The notes under the pieces are model-generated. The model saw only the letters and a list, made by a program, of their open reading frames with translations. It searched no databases and was not told the DNA's origin. Below are positions 24,297 through 32,081 of a stretch of 57,767 bases of DNA, one piece after another; the first letter of the stretch is position 1, and the number at the start of each line of letters is the position of its first letter. A program made the position numbers and the translations under genes. Source of the stretch: DASVBE01 sp036375995 (lineage in GTDB: Bacteria; Actinomycetota; Actinomycetes; Streptosporangiales; Streptosporangiaceae); NCBI GenBank assembly GCA_036375995.1, contig DASVBE010000372.1, positions 1 to 57,767 of the forward strand. Direction: 5' to 3'.

Positions 24297-26042
24297 ATGG
24301 ACGGGTCCGCCGCGGTGCACGACTACGACGTGATCGTGATCGGCTCGGGTTTCGGCGGCTCGGTGGCCGCGCTGCGGCTCACCGAAAAGGGATACCGCGT
24401 CGGCGTGCTGGAGGCCGGGCGCCGGTTCGCGGACGCTGACTTCCCGCGTACGTCCTGGGACGTCCGCCGGTTTCTGTGGGCGCCGAAGCTCGGCTGCCAG
24501 GGCATCCAGCGGATTCACCTGCTGCGGGATGTGGTCATCCTGGCTGGGGCCGGGGTCGGCGGCGGCTCGCTGGTCTACGCGAACACGCTGTACCGGCCGG
24601 ACTCCGGAGCGTTCTACGGAGACGGCCAGTGGGCCCGCATCACCGACTGGAAGGCCGAGCTAGCGCCCTACTACGACCAGGCCGAGCGGATGCTGGGCGT
24701 GGTGGAGAACCCGACGATGACGCCATCGGATGATGTCCTGAAGCAGGTGGCCGAGGAGATGGGTGCCGGGGACAGCTTCCGGATGGCCCGGGTCGGGGTG
24801 TTCTTCGGCCCCGGCGGCCGCAAGCAGCCAGGGACCGAGGTGGCCGATCCCTTCTTCGGCGGCGCCGGCCCGCCCCGGCGGGGCTGCCTGGAGACCGGGG
24901 AGTGCATGACCGGCTGTCGCCACAATGCGAAGAACACGCTGGTCAAGAACTACCTGTACCTGGCCGAGAAAGCCGGCGCGACCGTGCACCCGCAGGTTAC
25001 GGCGGTCGCCGTGCGGCCGCTTGGCGGCGGGCAGGCCGGGTATGCCGTCAGCACGAGACGCACCGGCGCGTGGCGGAGCAGCCGGACGGCCCGCTCGTTC
25101 ACGGCCGGGCAGGTGGTGCTCGCCGCCGGGACCTGGGGCACGCAGCAGCTTCTGCACCGGATGAAGGCCGTTGGCTCGCTGCCGGGTATCTCTGACCGGC
25201 TGGGCGAGCTGACGCGCACCAACTCGGAGGCGCTCGGCGGGGCACTGACGAAGCTGAGCCACCGGAAGGAGCAGGATTTCACCCGCGGGGTGGCGATCAC
25301 CTCGTCGATCCACCCGGATGAGGTCACCCACATCGAGCCGGTCCGGTACGGGCCGGGCTCGAACGCGATGGGGCTGCTCAGCACGGTGATGACCGACGGC
25401 GGCGGGCCGGTCCCGCGCTGGCTGAAATGGATCGGGCAGGCCGCGCGCCATCCCGGTCAGCTCGCCTCGCTCTACGGCGGCCTCCGCCACTGGTCCGAGC
25501 GGGCCGTGATCGGGCTCACCATGCAGACCCTGGACAACTCGATCACCGTCCGCCCGAAACGCACCTGGCTCGGCCGGATCAAGCTGACCTCCGGGCCGGG
25601 ACACGGCGAGCCGAGCCCGACGTGGATCCCGGTGGCCAACGAGACGATGCGCCGCATCGCGGCCAGGATCGGCGGCTTCCCGCTGAACAGCGTCGGGGAG
25701 ATGGTCGATGTCCCGATGACGGCGCACTTCCTCGGCGGCTGCGTCATTGGCGACTCGGCGGAAAGCGGAGTCATCGATCCCTACCAGCGCATGTACGGGC
25801 ACGACGGGCTGCACGTCGTCGATGGCTCGGCGATCTCGGCGAACCTCGGGGTCAACCCGGCGCTGACGATCACCGCCCAGGCGGAGCGGGCGATGGCGAT
25901 GTGGCCGAACAAGGGCGAGAGCGATCCCCGGCCGGCGCCCGGTTCCGCCTACCAGCGGGTGGCTCCGGTGCCGCCGCGGAGCCCGGTCGTGCCGCGATCG
26001 GCACCCGCTGCGCTGAGGCTGCCCATCGTTGAGGTCCGCTAG
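24297..26042 (+). CDS. GMC-family flavin oxidoreductase (ChoD/cholesterol-oxidase-like)
   Basis: The 581-residue product has the FAD Rossmann motif VIVIGSGFGGS at residues 13-22, LEAGRRF, AGAGVGGGSLVYANTLY, CLETGECMTGCRHNAKNTL, and C-terminal DGSAISANLGVNPALTI. It is strikingly similar throughout to mycobacterial ChoD (Rv3409c type), which has been called a cholesterol oxidase though the physiological substrate is debated. It oxidises a secondary or sterol-like alcohol. The ATG at 24297 follows GGAAGGGGG by 7 nt. Its stop overlaps by 2 nt the stop of the convergent hydrolase gene. Confidence 0.92.
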   Translation: MDGSAAVHDYDVIVIGSGFGGSVAALRLTEKGYRVGVLEAGRRFADADFPRTSWDVRRFLWAPKLGCQGIQRIHLLRDVVILAGAGVGGGSLVYANTLYRPDSGAFYGDGQWARITDWKAELAPYYDQAERMLGVVENPTMTPSDDVLKQVAEEMGAGDSFRMARVGVFFGPGGRKQPGTEVADPFFGGAGPPRRGCLETGECMTGCRHNAKNTLVKNYLYLAEKAGATVHPQVTAVAVRPLGGGQAGYAVSTRRTGAWRSSRTARSFTAGQVVLAAGTWGTQQLLHRMKAVGSLPGISDRLGELTRTNSEALGGALTKLSHRKEQDFTRGVAITSSIHPDEVTHIEPVRYGPGSNAMGLLSTVMTDGGGPVPRWLKWIGQAARHPGQLASLYGGLRHWSERAVIGLTMQTLDNSITVRPKRTWLGRIKLTSGPGHGEPSPTWIPVANETMRRIAARIGGFPLNSVGEMVDVPMTAHFLGGCVIGDSAESGVIDPYQRMYGHDGLHVVDGSAISANLGVNPALTITAQAERAMAMWPNKGESDPRPAPGSAYQRVAPVPPRSPVVPRSAPAALRLPIVEVR

Positions 26043-27145
26043 GCAGGGTCACGGGTGCTGCCGCGCCGGCGGCCGGGCCGGGGGAGCCGGGTCCGGGCGG
26101 GCATCCCGGTGGCCGCGGCGACGGTATCGACGGCGCGCATGGTCAGTAGCGCATACTCGGTGCCCTTGACGAACGGGAGGTCATGGTCCGCGTCCACCTC
26201 GAGCACCTCCGCGCACAAAGCCGCCGCCAGCTGGCGCTGCTTGGCCGGGCGGACAAGCCGGTCGCGAGCGGTGACCAGCACCGCCGCCGGCAGGCCCAGC
26301 TGGGCGGCCCACGGCTCCGCGTCGTAGCGGCTCAGCGCGTGCCCCGCGTCGGTCAGCTCGCGCGCCAGCCCGCGGCGGAGCTCAGCGGCGAGCCACGGCC
26401 GGTAGATATCGAGCTCCGGCGCCTGCCTGATGGCATGGCGGAGGACCCGCTCGACGAAGCCGGCCCCCGTACCGAGCCGCAGGCCAAGCTCCAGCACGGG
26501 CAGCAGCAGCCAGGCCGTCCGCTCGTGCGGGGAGTGGTGCCACTCCATGGCGGTGGCCTGCATGATCAGGCCGGCCACCCGGCCAGGATGCCGCCGGGCC
26601 AGCAGCAGCCCGATCGGGCCGCCCATCGAGTACCCCACCACGATCACCTGCCCGGTGCCGAGCTGGTCCAGCAGGGCGGCGGCGTCGTCGGCACAGTCCT
26701 CCAGGCTGAACGGCTCGACCGACCGCATCCCCCGGCCGTGCCCCCGGTGGTCCAGCGCGATGACCCGGTAGAAGCCGGCCAGCCCGGCGTAGACCGCGAA
26801 AAAATTCAGGTCGGCGCTGGCGGTCCAGCCGTGCAGGAGCAGCACGGCGGGGTCGCCCGGCGCACCGCCGGAGTCCCGGGCAAACACCTCGCCGCGGCCG
26901 GGCAGATTCACCACCCGGCCGGGCGGGAGCCAGGGCGGCACCGGGGCCAGCGGTGAGGCACGCCAGGCCGGCCCGGCGGGGCCGCTCGCCAGCGGGCCGT
27001 TCAGCGGCCAGCCGGGCCCGCGCCGGGCCAGCCAGCCGGCCCCCCGTGCCGCCTGCTGGATGACGAAACCCGCGGCGGCCACCACCGCAGCCGGGGCGAC
27101 CGTCGCCGCGGCGGTCACGATCCGGGCCCGTGCCCTGCTGATCAT
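26039..27145 (-). CDS. alpha/beta hydrolase (serine esterase/lipase type)
   Basis: The 368-residue protein has a hydrophobic N-terminal segment (ARIVTAAATVAPAAVVAAAGFVI), probably a membrane anchor or signal, then an alpha/beta hydrolase core. This has the oxyanion loop LLLHGWTASAD, the nucleophile elbow VVGYSMGGPIG (Ser) and the terminal histidine in ADHDLPF. The nucleophile is Ser, not the Asp of the OleB beta-lactone decarboxylases, so it is not OleB. It probably hydrolyses a lipid ester. The ATG at 27145 follows GGTGAGGG. It lies 81 nt downstream of the second thiolase gene. Confidence 0.88.
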   Translation of the reverse strand: MISRARARIVTAAATVAPAAVVAAAGFVIQQAARGAGWLARRGPGWPLNGPLASGPAGPAWRASPLAPVPPWLPPGRVVNLPGRGEVFARDSGGAPGDPAVLLLHGWTASADLNFFAVYAGLAGFYRVIALDHRGHGRGMRSVEPFSLEDCADDAAALLDQLGTGQVIVVGYSMGGPIGLLLARRHPGRVAGLIMQATAMEWHHSPHERTAWLLLPVLELGLRLGTGAGFVERVLRHAIRQAPELDIYRPWLAAELRRGLARELTDAGHALSRYDAEPWAAQLGLPAAVLVTARDRLVRPAKQRQLAAALCAEVLEVDADHDLPFVKGTEYALLTMRAVDTVAAATGMPARTRLPRPGRRRGSTRDPA

Positions 27146-27226
27146 GTCCCTCACCTGCTTCCCCGGCCCGGCAGGCAGCACTGCCGTCGCTGGTCACAGA
27201 ATATTGCCGTGATGGTAACGGGTTCC

Positions 27227-28150
27227 TCACGGCGGTGACTGGCGGTAGAGGGCGGCGGCAACAGTGATGCCTGCCCCCGCGGTGAGCAGGAGGGTGTTCC
27301 TGGCCTCGCCGAGCCGGCCGGACCTGATGGCGGCCTGGAGGGCGGCGATGGGCCCCGCGGAGTAACTGCCGGCCAGGTCTTCCGCGACATAGGCGACCCG
27401 GTCGCCGGGGACACCGAGCCGTGCCCGCAAGGGGTCAACGAAGCCCGCGGTGCAGGGAGCGGGAACCAGCAAGTCGATGTCGGCCAGGTCCATCCCCAGC
27501 CGGCCCAGGAAACGGTGCGTCACCTCCTCGGCGCAGTCGACGAGGCGGGCCTGGTAGCCAGGCCGCTCGTCGATGACCATGAGGCTCCGGCCGGCCGTCC
27601 GCCCTGGCACCCGGCGCGCGCGCCGGTGCTGCCAGACCAGACCGCTCGCGAACAGATCGTGGTATTCGGGAAACGTCTCGGTGTGAAAGGCGGCAAACCC
27701 GGCGATGCCGTCATCCCAGCTGAGCAGCATCGCGCCGCCGGCGGGCCGGAAGGGCGCAGCTTGCCGGTCCCGGAGATCCGGGCTGACGTCGCTCGTCACG
27801 ATCGCGCCCAGCTGGATGACGCCGGAGGACAGGAGGCCGGTCTCGATCTGGATGGCGCTGGTCACGCCGCAGGTGCCGTTGATGAGATCGAAGGAGAAGG
27901 TGCCGTGGGCCGCGGTGGCCGGCTGGCCCGGGCTGGCCCCGATGTCCTGCTGCACCAGCGCCGCGAGCGCGGGCTCGCCCATGCTGTCTTCCCGGTAGAC
28001 ACCGGTATTGATCAGCAGGTCGACATCGGACGGCTGCCTTCCCGCATGCGCGAGGCAGTCCCTGGCGGCGGCGTCGGCGAGCTGCCGCGCGGTTGGCCTG
28101 CGCGTGCCGTGGCTGGTCAGCGCGCTAACAGCGGCAATTCGTGCGCCCAT
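27227..28150 (-). CDS. catalytically degenerate thiolase-fold (KAS III/OleA-like) subunit
   Basis: A 307-residue protein of KAS III fold. Alignment by eye with its neighbour puts Thr93 (in LINGTCG) where the catalytic Cys should be, with Cys94 one position off. The catalytic His and Asn are also gone (LLVPAPCTAG and DLAGSYSAGP, where HQ and GNTS are expected). By contrast Glu59 in SMGEPALAALV matches the glutamate that OleA-type condensing enzymes insert into the partner's active site. This is the pattern of the non-catalytic half of a heterodimer, as in LstB of lipstatin synthesis. The ATG at 28150 follows AGGTGG and overlaps the upstream thiolase gene by 26 bp. Confidence 0.82.
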   Translation of the reverse strand: MGARIAAVSALTSHGTRRPTARQLADAAARDCLAHAGRQPSDVDLLINTGVYREDSMGEPALAALVQQDIGASPGQPATAAHGTFSFDLINGTCGVTSAIQIETGLLSSGVIQLGAIVTSDVSPDLRDRQAAPFRPAGGAMLLSWDDGIAGFAAFHTETFPEYHDLFASGLVWQHRRARRVPGRTAGRSLMVIDERPGYQARLVDCAEEVTHRFLGRLGMDLADIDLLVPAPCTAGFVDPLRARLGVPGDRVAYVAEDLAGSYSAGPIAALQAAIRSGRLGEARNTLLLTAGAGITVAAALYRQSPP

Positions 28151-29246
28151 AGTGATCCACCTGGCTGTCGATTGTGAAGATGGCGATACCGATCTCGATG
28201 CCGGAGGCGAGGGAGAGCAGCATCACCCGGTCACCTTGCTTCATCCGCTGTTCCGTCAGGTACTTGTGGAGGGCTACGAACAGCGTTGTCGATGAGGTAT
28301 TGCCGTATTCCTCGAGGTTGAGGACCACGTGCCGGGGCCGGGCGCCGAGGCGCCGGGCGAATTCCTCGGTGCCCTGACGGATCGCCCGGGCGGAGGTCTG
28401 GTGCGGGATCAGGTAGTCGATGTCGGCCAGGCTGATCCCGGCTTCGCTGATGGCCTCGGCCACGAGCGGCGCCATGTCGTTGATGGCCGCCTTCTGCAGG
28501 GTCCTGGATTTCGTGTACATCTGCGCGCCGGGGCCCGCGGTGCTGGGGAAGGCCAGGCACAGCCGGCTGTGCCGGGCCAGGGTGGTGAAGCCGATGACGT
28601 CGATACCGGATGCGCTGCCCGGCGCCCGTTCCACGATCACGGCGGCACCCGCGTCACCCAGGGTGAGCGAGGCGAGCTGCTTGCTGAACAGGGAGCGGAT
28701 CTGCCGTGCTGCGTTCCAGCTCAGGTGGGAGATGTACTCGCCGGACACCACCATGCCGCAGCTGATCTCGCCCCGGCTGATGAGGCCCTGGAGGATGAAC
28801 ACCCCGGTCAGCATGCCGGCGCACGCGTTGGACAGATCGAAGTTCACCGCCTGCGTGGCGCCGATCGCCTGCTTGACCGACAGGCTGAGCGGCGGCTCGT
28901 AGGATTGCCAGGACCGGCCCGCGGAACGGGTGATGCTGGTGCTGACCAGCATCTCGATGTCCTGCGCCTGATGCTGCGAATGAGCCAGGCAGTCCCTGGC
29001 CGCCCCGGCGGCCAGGGTCAAGGAGGTCTCGCCCGGCGCCACCACGTGCCGTTCGTGGATGCCGGTGAGCCGCTCTAGCTGGATCCTGGTGCGGTGCCTG
29101 GTATGGCTCATCAGCTCCCTGGTCGTGAGCGTCCCGGCGGGCAGCTTCACACCCACGCTCTCGATCCGGCATCCCCACGACGCACCGTCTCCGTGTGACC
29201 CGATGGCCAGCTGGTGGCCCGCCTGATGGCTTCGGGTATCGGCCAT
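28125..29246 (-). CDS. catalytic thiolase-fold condensing enzyme (KAS III/OleA-like)
   Basis: The 373-residue KAS III-fold enzyme has a complete triad: Cys142 in DLSNACAGML, His282 in LIPHQTSAR and Asn316 in EYGNTSST. It also has a glutamate (Glu117) in SYEPPLSLSV, at the OleA partner-glutamate position. It should load an acyl chain on Cys142 and perform a Claisen condensation with a second acyl-CoA or a malonyl-type unit. The ATG at 29246 follows GGAGGGG by 8 nt; an in-frame ATG 30 nt upstream is less likely. It overlaps the degenerate subunit gene, which implies a complex made in equal amounts. The DNA looks less GC-rich here than in the flanks. Confidence 0.9.
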   Translation of the reverse strand: MADTRSHQAGHQLAIGSHGDGASWGCRIESVGVKLPAGTLTTRELMSHTRHRTRIQLERLTGIHERHVVAPGETSLTLAAGAARDCLAHSQHQAQDIEMLVSTSITRSAGRSWQSYEPPLSLSVKQAIGATQAVNFDLSNACAGMLTGVFILQGLISRGEISCGMVVSGEYISHLSWNAARQIRSLFSKQLASLTLGDAGAAVIVERAPGSASGIDVIGFTTLARHSRLCLAFPSTAGPGAQMYTKSRTLQKAAINDMAPLVAEAISEAGISLADIDYLIPHQTSARAIRQGTEEFARRLGARPRHVVLNLEEYGNTSSTTLFVALHKYLTEQRMKQGDRVMLLSLASGIEIGIAIFTIDSQVDHYGRTNCRC

Positions 29247-29373
29247 CGGTATCCCCTCCACAGTTGCCATTTCCATGGCGCCACGCTTATATAACGAACG
29301 CTTGCGGCTCTTGCGGGCCGGCCATAGGGCCGAACGTCACTGCCTGAGGGCCCATCGGGCCCGCCCGGCGCTT
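29247..29373 (-). promoter_or_regulatory. promoter region of the thiolase pair with a GGGCCC dyad
   Basis: This gap between the acyltransferase stop and the thiolase start contains the AT-rich minus-strand TATATAAG at about 29287-29294, a likely -10 in such GC-rich DNA. It also has GGGCCCATCGGGCCC at 29348-29362, a dyad loosely resembling the two DosR-like boxes. The thiolase genes may therefore have their own promoter besides read-through. Confidence 0.4.
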
Positions 29374-30777
29374 TCATGCGGCCGGCGGCCGGTGGTGCCT
29401 GGCCGCGGCCAGGAGCTCGGCCACGCCGTCCTCGATGCCGTGGGCCAGCACGTCGAGATCCGGGTTGGCGGCGAAGTCACCGGTGATCCCGAAGGTGACG
29501 TTGTCGCAGTAGGTGAAGATCGCGACGCCGGTGCGGACCGTGTTCGCGATCGGCACGTAGGGGATGATCTCCAGGAGGCGGCAGCCCATTCCGTAGAGCG
29601 GCTGGCGGGGGCCGGGCACGTTCGTGGTGACGGTGATGATCTCCCGCTGGTTCAGCCCGAACGCCCGCCTGACCCACCAGGAAGCGAACGGGAACGGCGT
29701 GTAGCGGCCCAGCGCGACCAGGGCCTCGCCCGCCTTCGCCTCGTTGGCGTTCTTCAGCGCGCCCAGCTGAGCCTGCACGGCGATGAGCCGGTCCACCGGG
29801 TCGGCCACATGAACGGGCAGGTCGGCCAGGACCGCTGACACGCGGTTGTCGTAGATGCTCTCCTCGCCGGGCGCCCGGAGGGACACCGGGACCAGTGACC
29901 GGACCATGTGCGGACCGGGTTCCTCGCCACGGGCGAGCAGCAGGGCCCGGTAGCCGCCGCTGATCGCGGCCAGGACGGCATCGTTCACAGTGCCGCCGAG
30001 CTTCCGCTTGATTCTCTTGACATCGTCCAGCGAGGCCCGGGCCCAGGTGTAGCGCCGCTGCCGGCCGATCTGCCCGCTCAGCGAGGAGCCCTCGGCGGGC
30101 CACAGGGCCGGCGCCAGTTTCGCGAAGGCCCGAACCGTGCCGGCCGCCTGCCGGGTGAAGCCGACCGGGTCGGCCGCGGCGCGGCTCAGCGTGCGGGCTT
30201 CCCGGGCCGGCAGCACGACCGTATCCAGGGCGGCCTGACCGGCCAGGCCGAGGGGGGAGGGCTCCGCGGTGACTGTCCGGTCATCGGCGACGGGCGGCGA
30301 GGGCTCCGGCGAGAGGTCCAGGATCACCCGGTACAGGTCGGTCCCTGACACCCCGTCGGCCAGGCAGTGGTGCAGTTTGGAGATCAGGGCCCAGCGGTCC
30401 TGGGCGAGTCCCTCGACAACCCAGTACTCCCAGAGCGGGTGATCGCGGTCCAGGCGCTGGGACATGACCCGCGCCATCAGGTCGGCGAGCTGCCGGTCCC
30501 CGCCCGGCGCCGGCAGGGCGGTCCGCCGGATGTGGTAGCGGATATCGAAGTTCGGGTCCTCCACCCAGACCGGCCGCCCCAGCCGGAACGGCACCGTGCG
30601 GAGCTTCTGGCGATACCGGGGCACGAGCGGCAGGCGCCCGGCAATGGCGGCCAGGGCCTCCTCGTGAGCCGGGCAGGGGCCCTCGAACACCGCGATCGAA
30701 GCGATCGCCATAGAGGTGTGCGGGTCTTCGTCTTCCGCATCGACGAACAGTGCGTCCAGCGGGTTCAGCCGGTCCAT
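29374..30777 (-). CDS. wax ester synthase/diacylglycerol acyltransferase (WS/DGAT)
   Basis: The 467-residue acyltransferase has the catalytic HHCLADG (136-142) in LISKLHHCLADGVSG, the upstream PLWE (114-117) and a C-terminal VTTNVPGPRQPLYGMGCRLLEI block, all diagnostic of the bifunctional WS/DGAT family. It transfers an acyl group from acyl-CoA to a fatty alcohol or diacylglycerol, giving storage lipid. The ATG at 30777 follows GGAAAGGGG by 6 nt; the frame extends 52 codons upstream but that part is low-complexity. In mycobacteria such genes (tgs1) are DosR-controlled, and a DosR-like box lies 133 nt upstream here. Confidence 0.93.
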   Translation of the reverse strand: MDRLNPLDALFVDAEDEDPHTSMAIASIAVFEGPCPAHEEALAAIAGRLPLVPRYRQKLRTVPFRLGRPVWVEDPNFDIRYHIRRTALPAPGGDRQLADLMARVMSQRLDRDHPLWEYWVVEGLAQDRWALISKLHHCLADGVSGTDLYRVILDLSPEPSPPVADDRTVTAEPSPLGLAGQAALDTVVLPAREARTLSRAAADPVGFTRQAAGTVRAFAKLAPALWPAEGSSLSGQIGRQRRYTWARASLDDVKRIKRKLGGTVNDAVLAAISGGYRALLLARGEEPGPHMVRSLVPVSLRAPGEESIYDNRVSAVLADLPVHVADPVDRLIAVQAQLGALKNANEAKAGEALVALGRYTPFPFASWWVRRAFGLNQREIITVTTNVPGPRQPLYGMGCRLLEIIPYVPIANTVRTGVAIFTYCDNVTFGITGDFAANPDLDVLAHGIEDGVAELLAAARHHRPPAA

Positions 30778-30909
30778 GGCGCGCCCCTTTCCGCCAGCGC
30801 CCGCCGCTCCGCCCGGTCTCGCTCGGCGGGGGGGCGCCGGATCTTTCCCTCTGGGTGGCACGGTAGGCCGCGCAGTCCCGTCCCGCCCCGGTCGTTCGTC
30901 CCGCCTGCC

Positions 30910-30932
30910 GGGACCTTCGGCTCTGCTCCGCA
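30910..30932. promoter_or_regulatory. DosR/DevR-like box 2 (WS/DGAT-epimerase divergent promoter)
   Basis: GGGACCTTCGGCTC begins a 23-nt stretch that matches box 1 (24214-24236) at 21 of 23 positions, although the surrounding DNA is unrelated. It sits 133 nt upstream of the WS/DGAT start and 76 nt upstream of the epimerase start, nearly the same geometry as box 1. Confidence 0.5.
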
Positions 30933-30958
30933 CCGCCGGCCCGCGTCACACTGATCCA

Positions 30959-31006
30959 GATGATCAGGGCCGATGCGGCCTCCGGATGATCAGGGCTGAT
31001 GCGGCC
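30959..31006 (+). repeat. 22-bp direct repeat, two copies, upstream of the epimerase gene
   Basis: Positions 30959-30980 and 30985-31006 are the same 22-mer with one mismatch (period 26). Each copy contains TGATCA and GATGCGGCC. The second copy runs over the first ATG of the epimerase frame (30999), which favours the GTG at 31026 as start. The pair may be regulator half-sites or a simple duplication. Confidence 0.6.
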
Positions 31007-32081
31007 CGGGAAGGCAGCAGATCCGGTGCCTGCTCAGGAGAGGGATCTCACGGTCGCGGTGACCGGCCCGACCGGCACGTTCGGGTTCGGGCTGATGCCG
31101 CTGCTTCAGGCCGACGACCGGGTGGCGCGGATCGTCGGCATCGCCAGGCGCCCGTTCGACCCGGCCGCCTACGGCTGGACGAAGCTGGAGTACCAGCGCG
31201 GGGATGTCCGCGACCCAGCGGCCCTGCGCGCCGCCTGCGGTGATGCCGACGTGGTGGTGCACCTGGCGTTCCTGGTCACCGGCGCGGCGTCAGGTGAGGC
31301 GATCCGGTCGGTCAACGTCGAAGGCACGCTGAACGTGTTCCGTGCCGCCGCCAGGGCCCGCCGTTTCGTCTACTCCTCCTCGGTAGCGGCCTACGGGTTC
31401 CACGCCGGCAACCCCGTCGGCATGACCGAGGACTGGCCCGTCCGGCCCGCCGCACGGCTGTTCTACGCCCAGGAGAAGGCCGAGCTCGAGCGCCTGCTGC
31501 GCGAGGAGGCCGCCGCCCGGCCCGGCGGGCCGTCCCTTTACCTGCTGCGCCCATCGGTGGTCCTGGGCCCGCACGCAGTGGGCGCGAAGGGCCGGCTGCC
31601 CGGGCCGCTGACGAGGCTGGCGCCGCTGGCCCGCCAGCTGGCCCGGTGGTCCGGCCGGATCCCGCTGCCCGTGCTGGTGCCGGCGCTGCCGCTGCAGGTG
31701 GTGCACGAGGAGGACATGGGCCAGGCGCTGCTGCGGTGTGCCGTCGCCGACGGGCCGCCCGGCGCCTACAACATCGCCGCGGACGGGATCCTCACCGTCG
31801 CCGATGTCGCCCGGGAAGCTGGCCTGCTTCCGCTGCCCTTCCCCGTCCGGCTGGCTCAGTCCGCGGCGCAGGCAACCGCCGCCCTGCCGTTCCTGCCGCC
31901 CCTCGCTCAGTGGGTGGAAGCAATCAGCCACCCGGCGATCATGGATACCACCCGGGCGAAGCGGGAACTGGGCTGGGTGCCCCGTTTCACCGCGATCGAG
32001 ACCCTGCGGGACACCCTGCGGCCGGCCCGGCCCGGTCAGGGCGCGTCCGGCCGGGACCCTGGGTCGGCGCTCCCCGCGTGA
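30999..32081 (+). CDS. NAD-dependent epimerase/dehydratase (extended SDR, 3-beta-HSD-like)
   Basis: The 360-residue extended SDR has GPTGTFG as its N-terminal dinucleotide loop, VVHLAFLV, FVYSSSVAAYG (catalytic Ser) and FYAQEKAELE (YxxxK), followed by YLLRPSVVLGP. It belongs with epimerases and 3-beta-hydroxysteroid-dehydrogenase-like reductases. Enzymes of this type (OleD, LstD) reduce the 2-alkyl-3-keto acid made by OleA-like thiolases, and its position beside the thiolases fits that role; this is inference. The start may be the GTG at 31026, with GGGAAGG about 11 nt before it. The 3' end overlaps the convergent small gene by 46 bp. Confidence 0.88.
   Translation: MRPGKAADPVPAQERDLTVAVTGPTGTFGFGLMPLLQADDRVARIVGIARRPFDPAAYGWTKLEYQRGDVRDPAALRAACGDADVVVHLAFLVTGAASGEAIRSVNVEGTLNVFRAAARARRFVYSSSVAAYGFHAGNPVGMTEDWPVRPAARLFYAQEKAELERLLREEAAARPGGPSLYLLRPSVVLGPHAVGAKGRLPGPLTRLAPLARQLARWSGRIPLPVLVPALPLQVVHEEDMGQALLRCAVADGPPGAYNIAADGILTVADVAREAGLLPLPFPVRLAQSAAQATAALPFLPPLAQWVEAISHPAIMDTTRAKRELGWVPRFTAIETLRDTLRPARPGQGASGRDPGSALPA

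Noticed and set aside
26039..27145. Assigning the serine hydrolase as OleB
   Set aside because: OleB enzymes are haloalkane-dehalogenase-like with an Asp nucleophile; this protein has GYSMGG with Ser.
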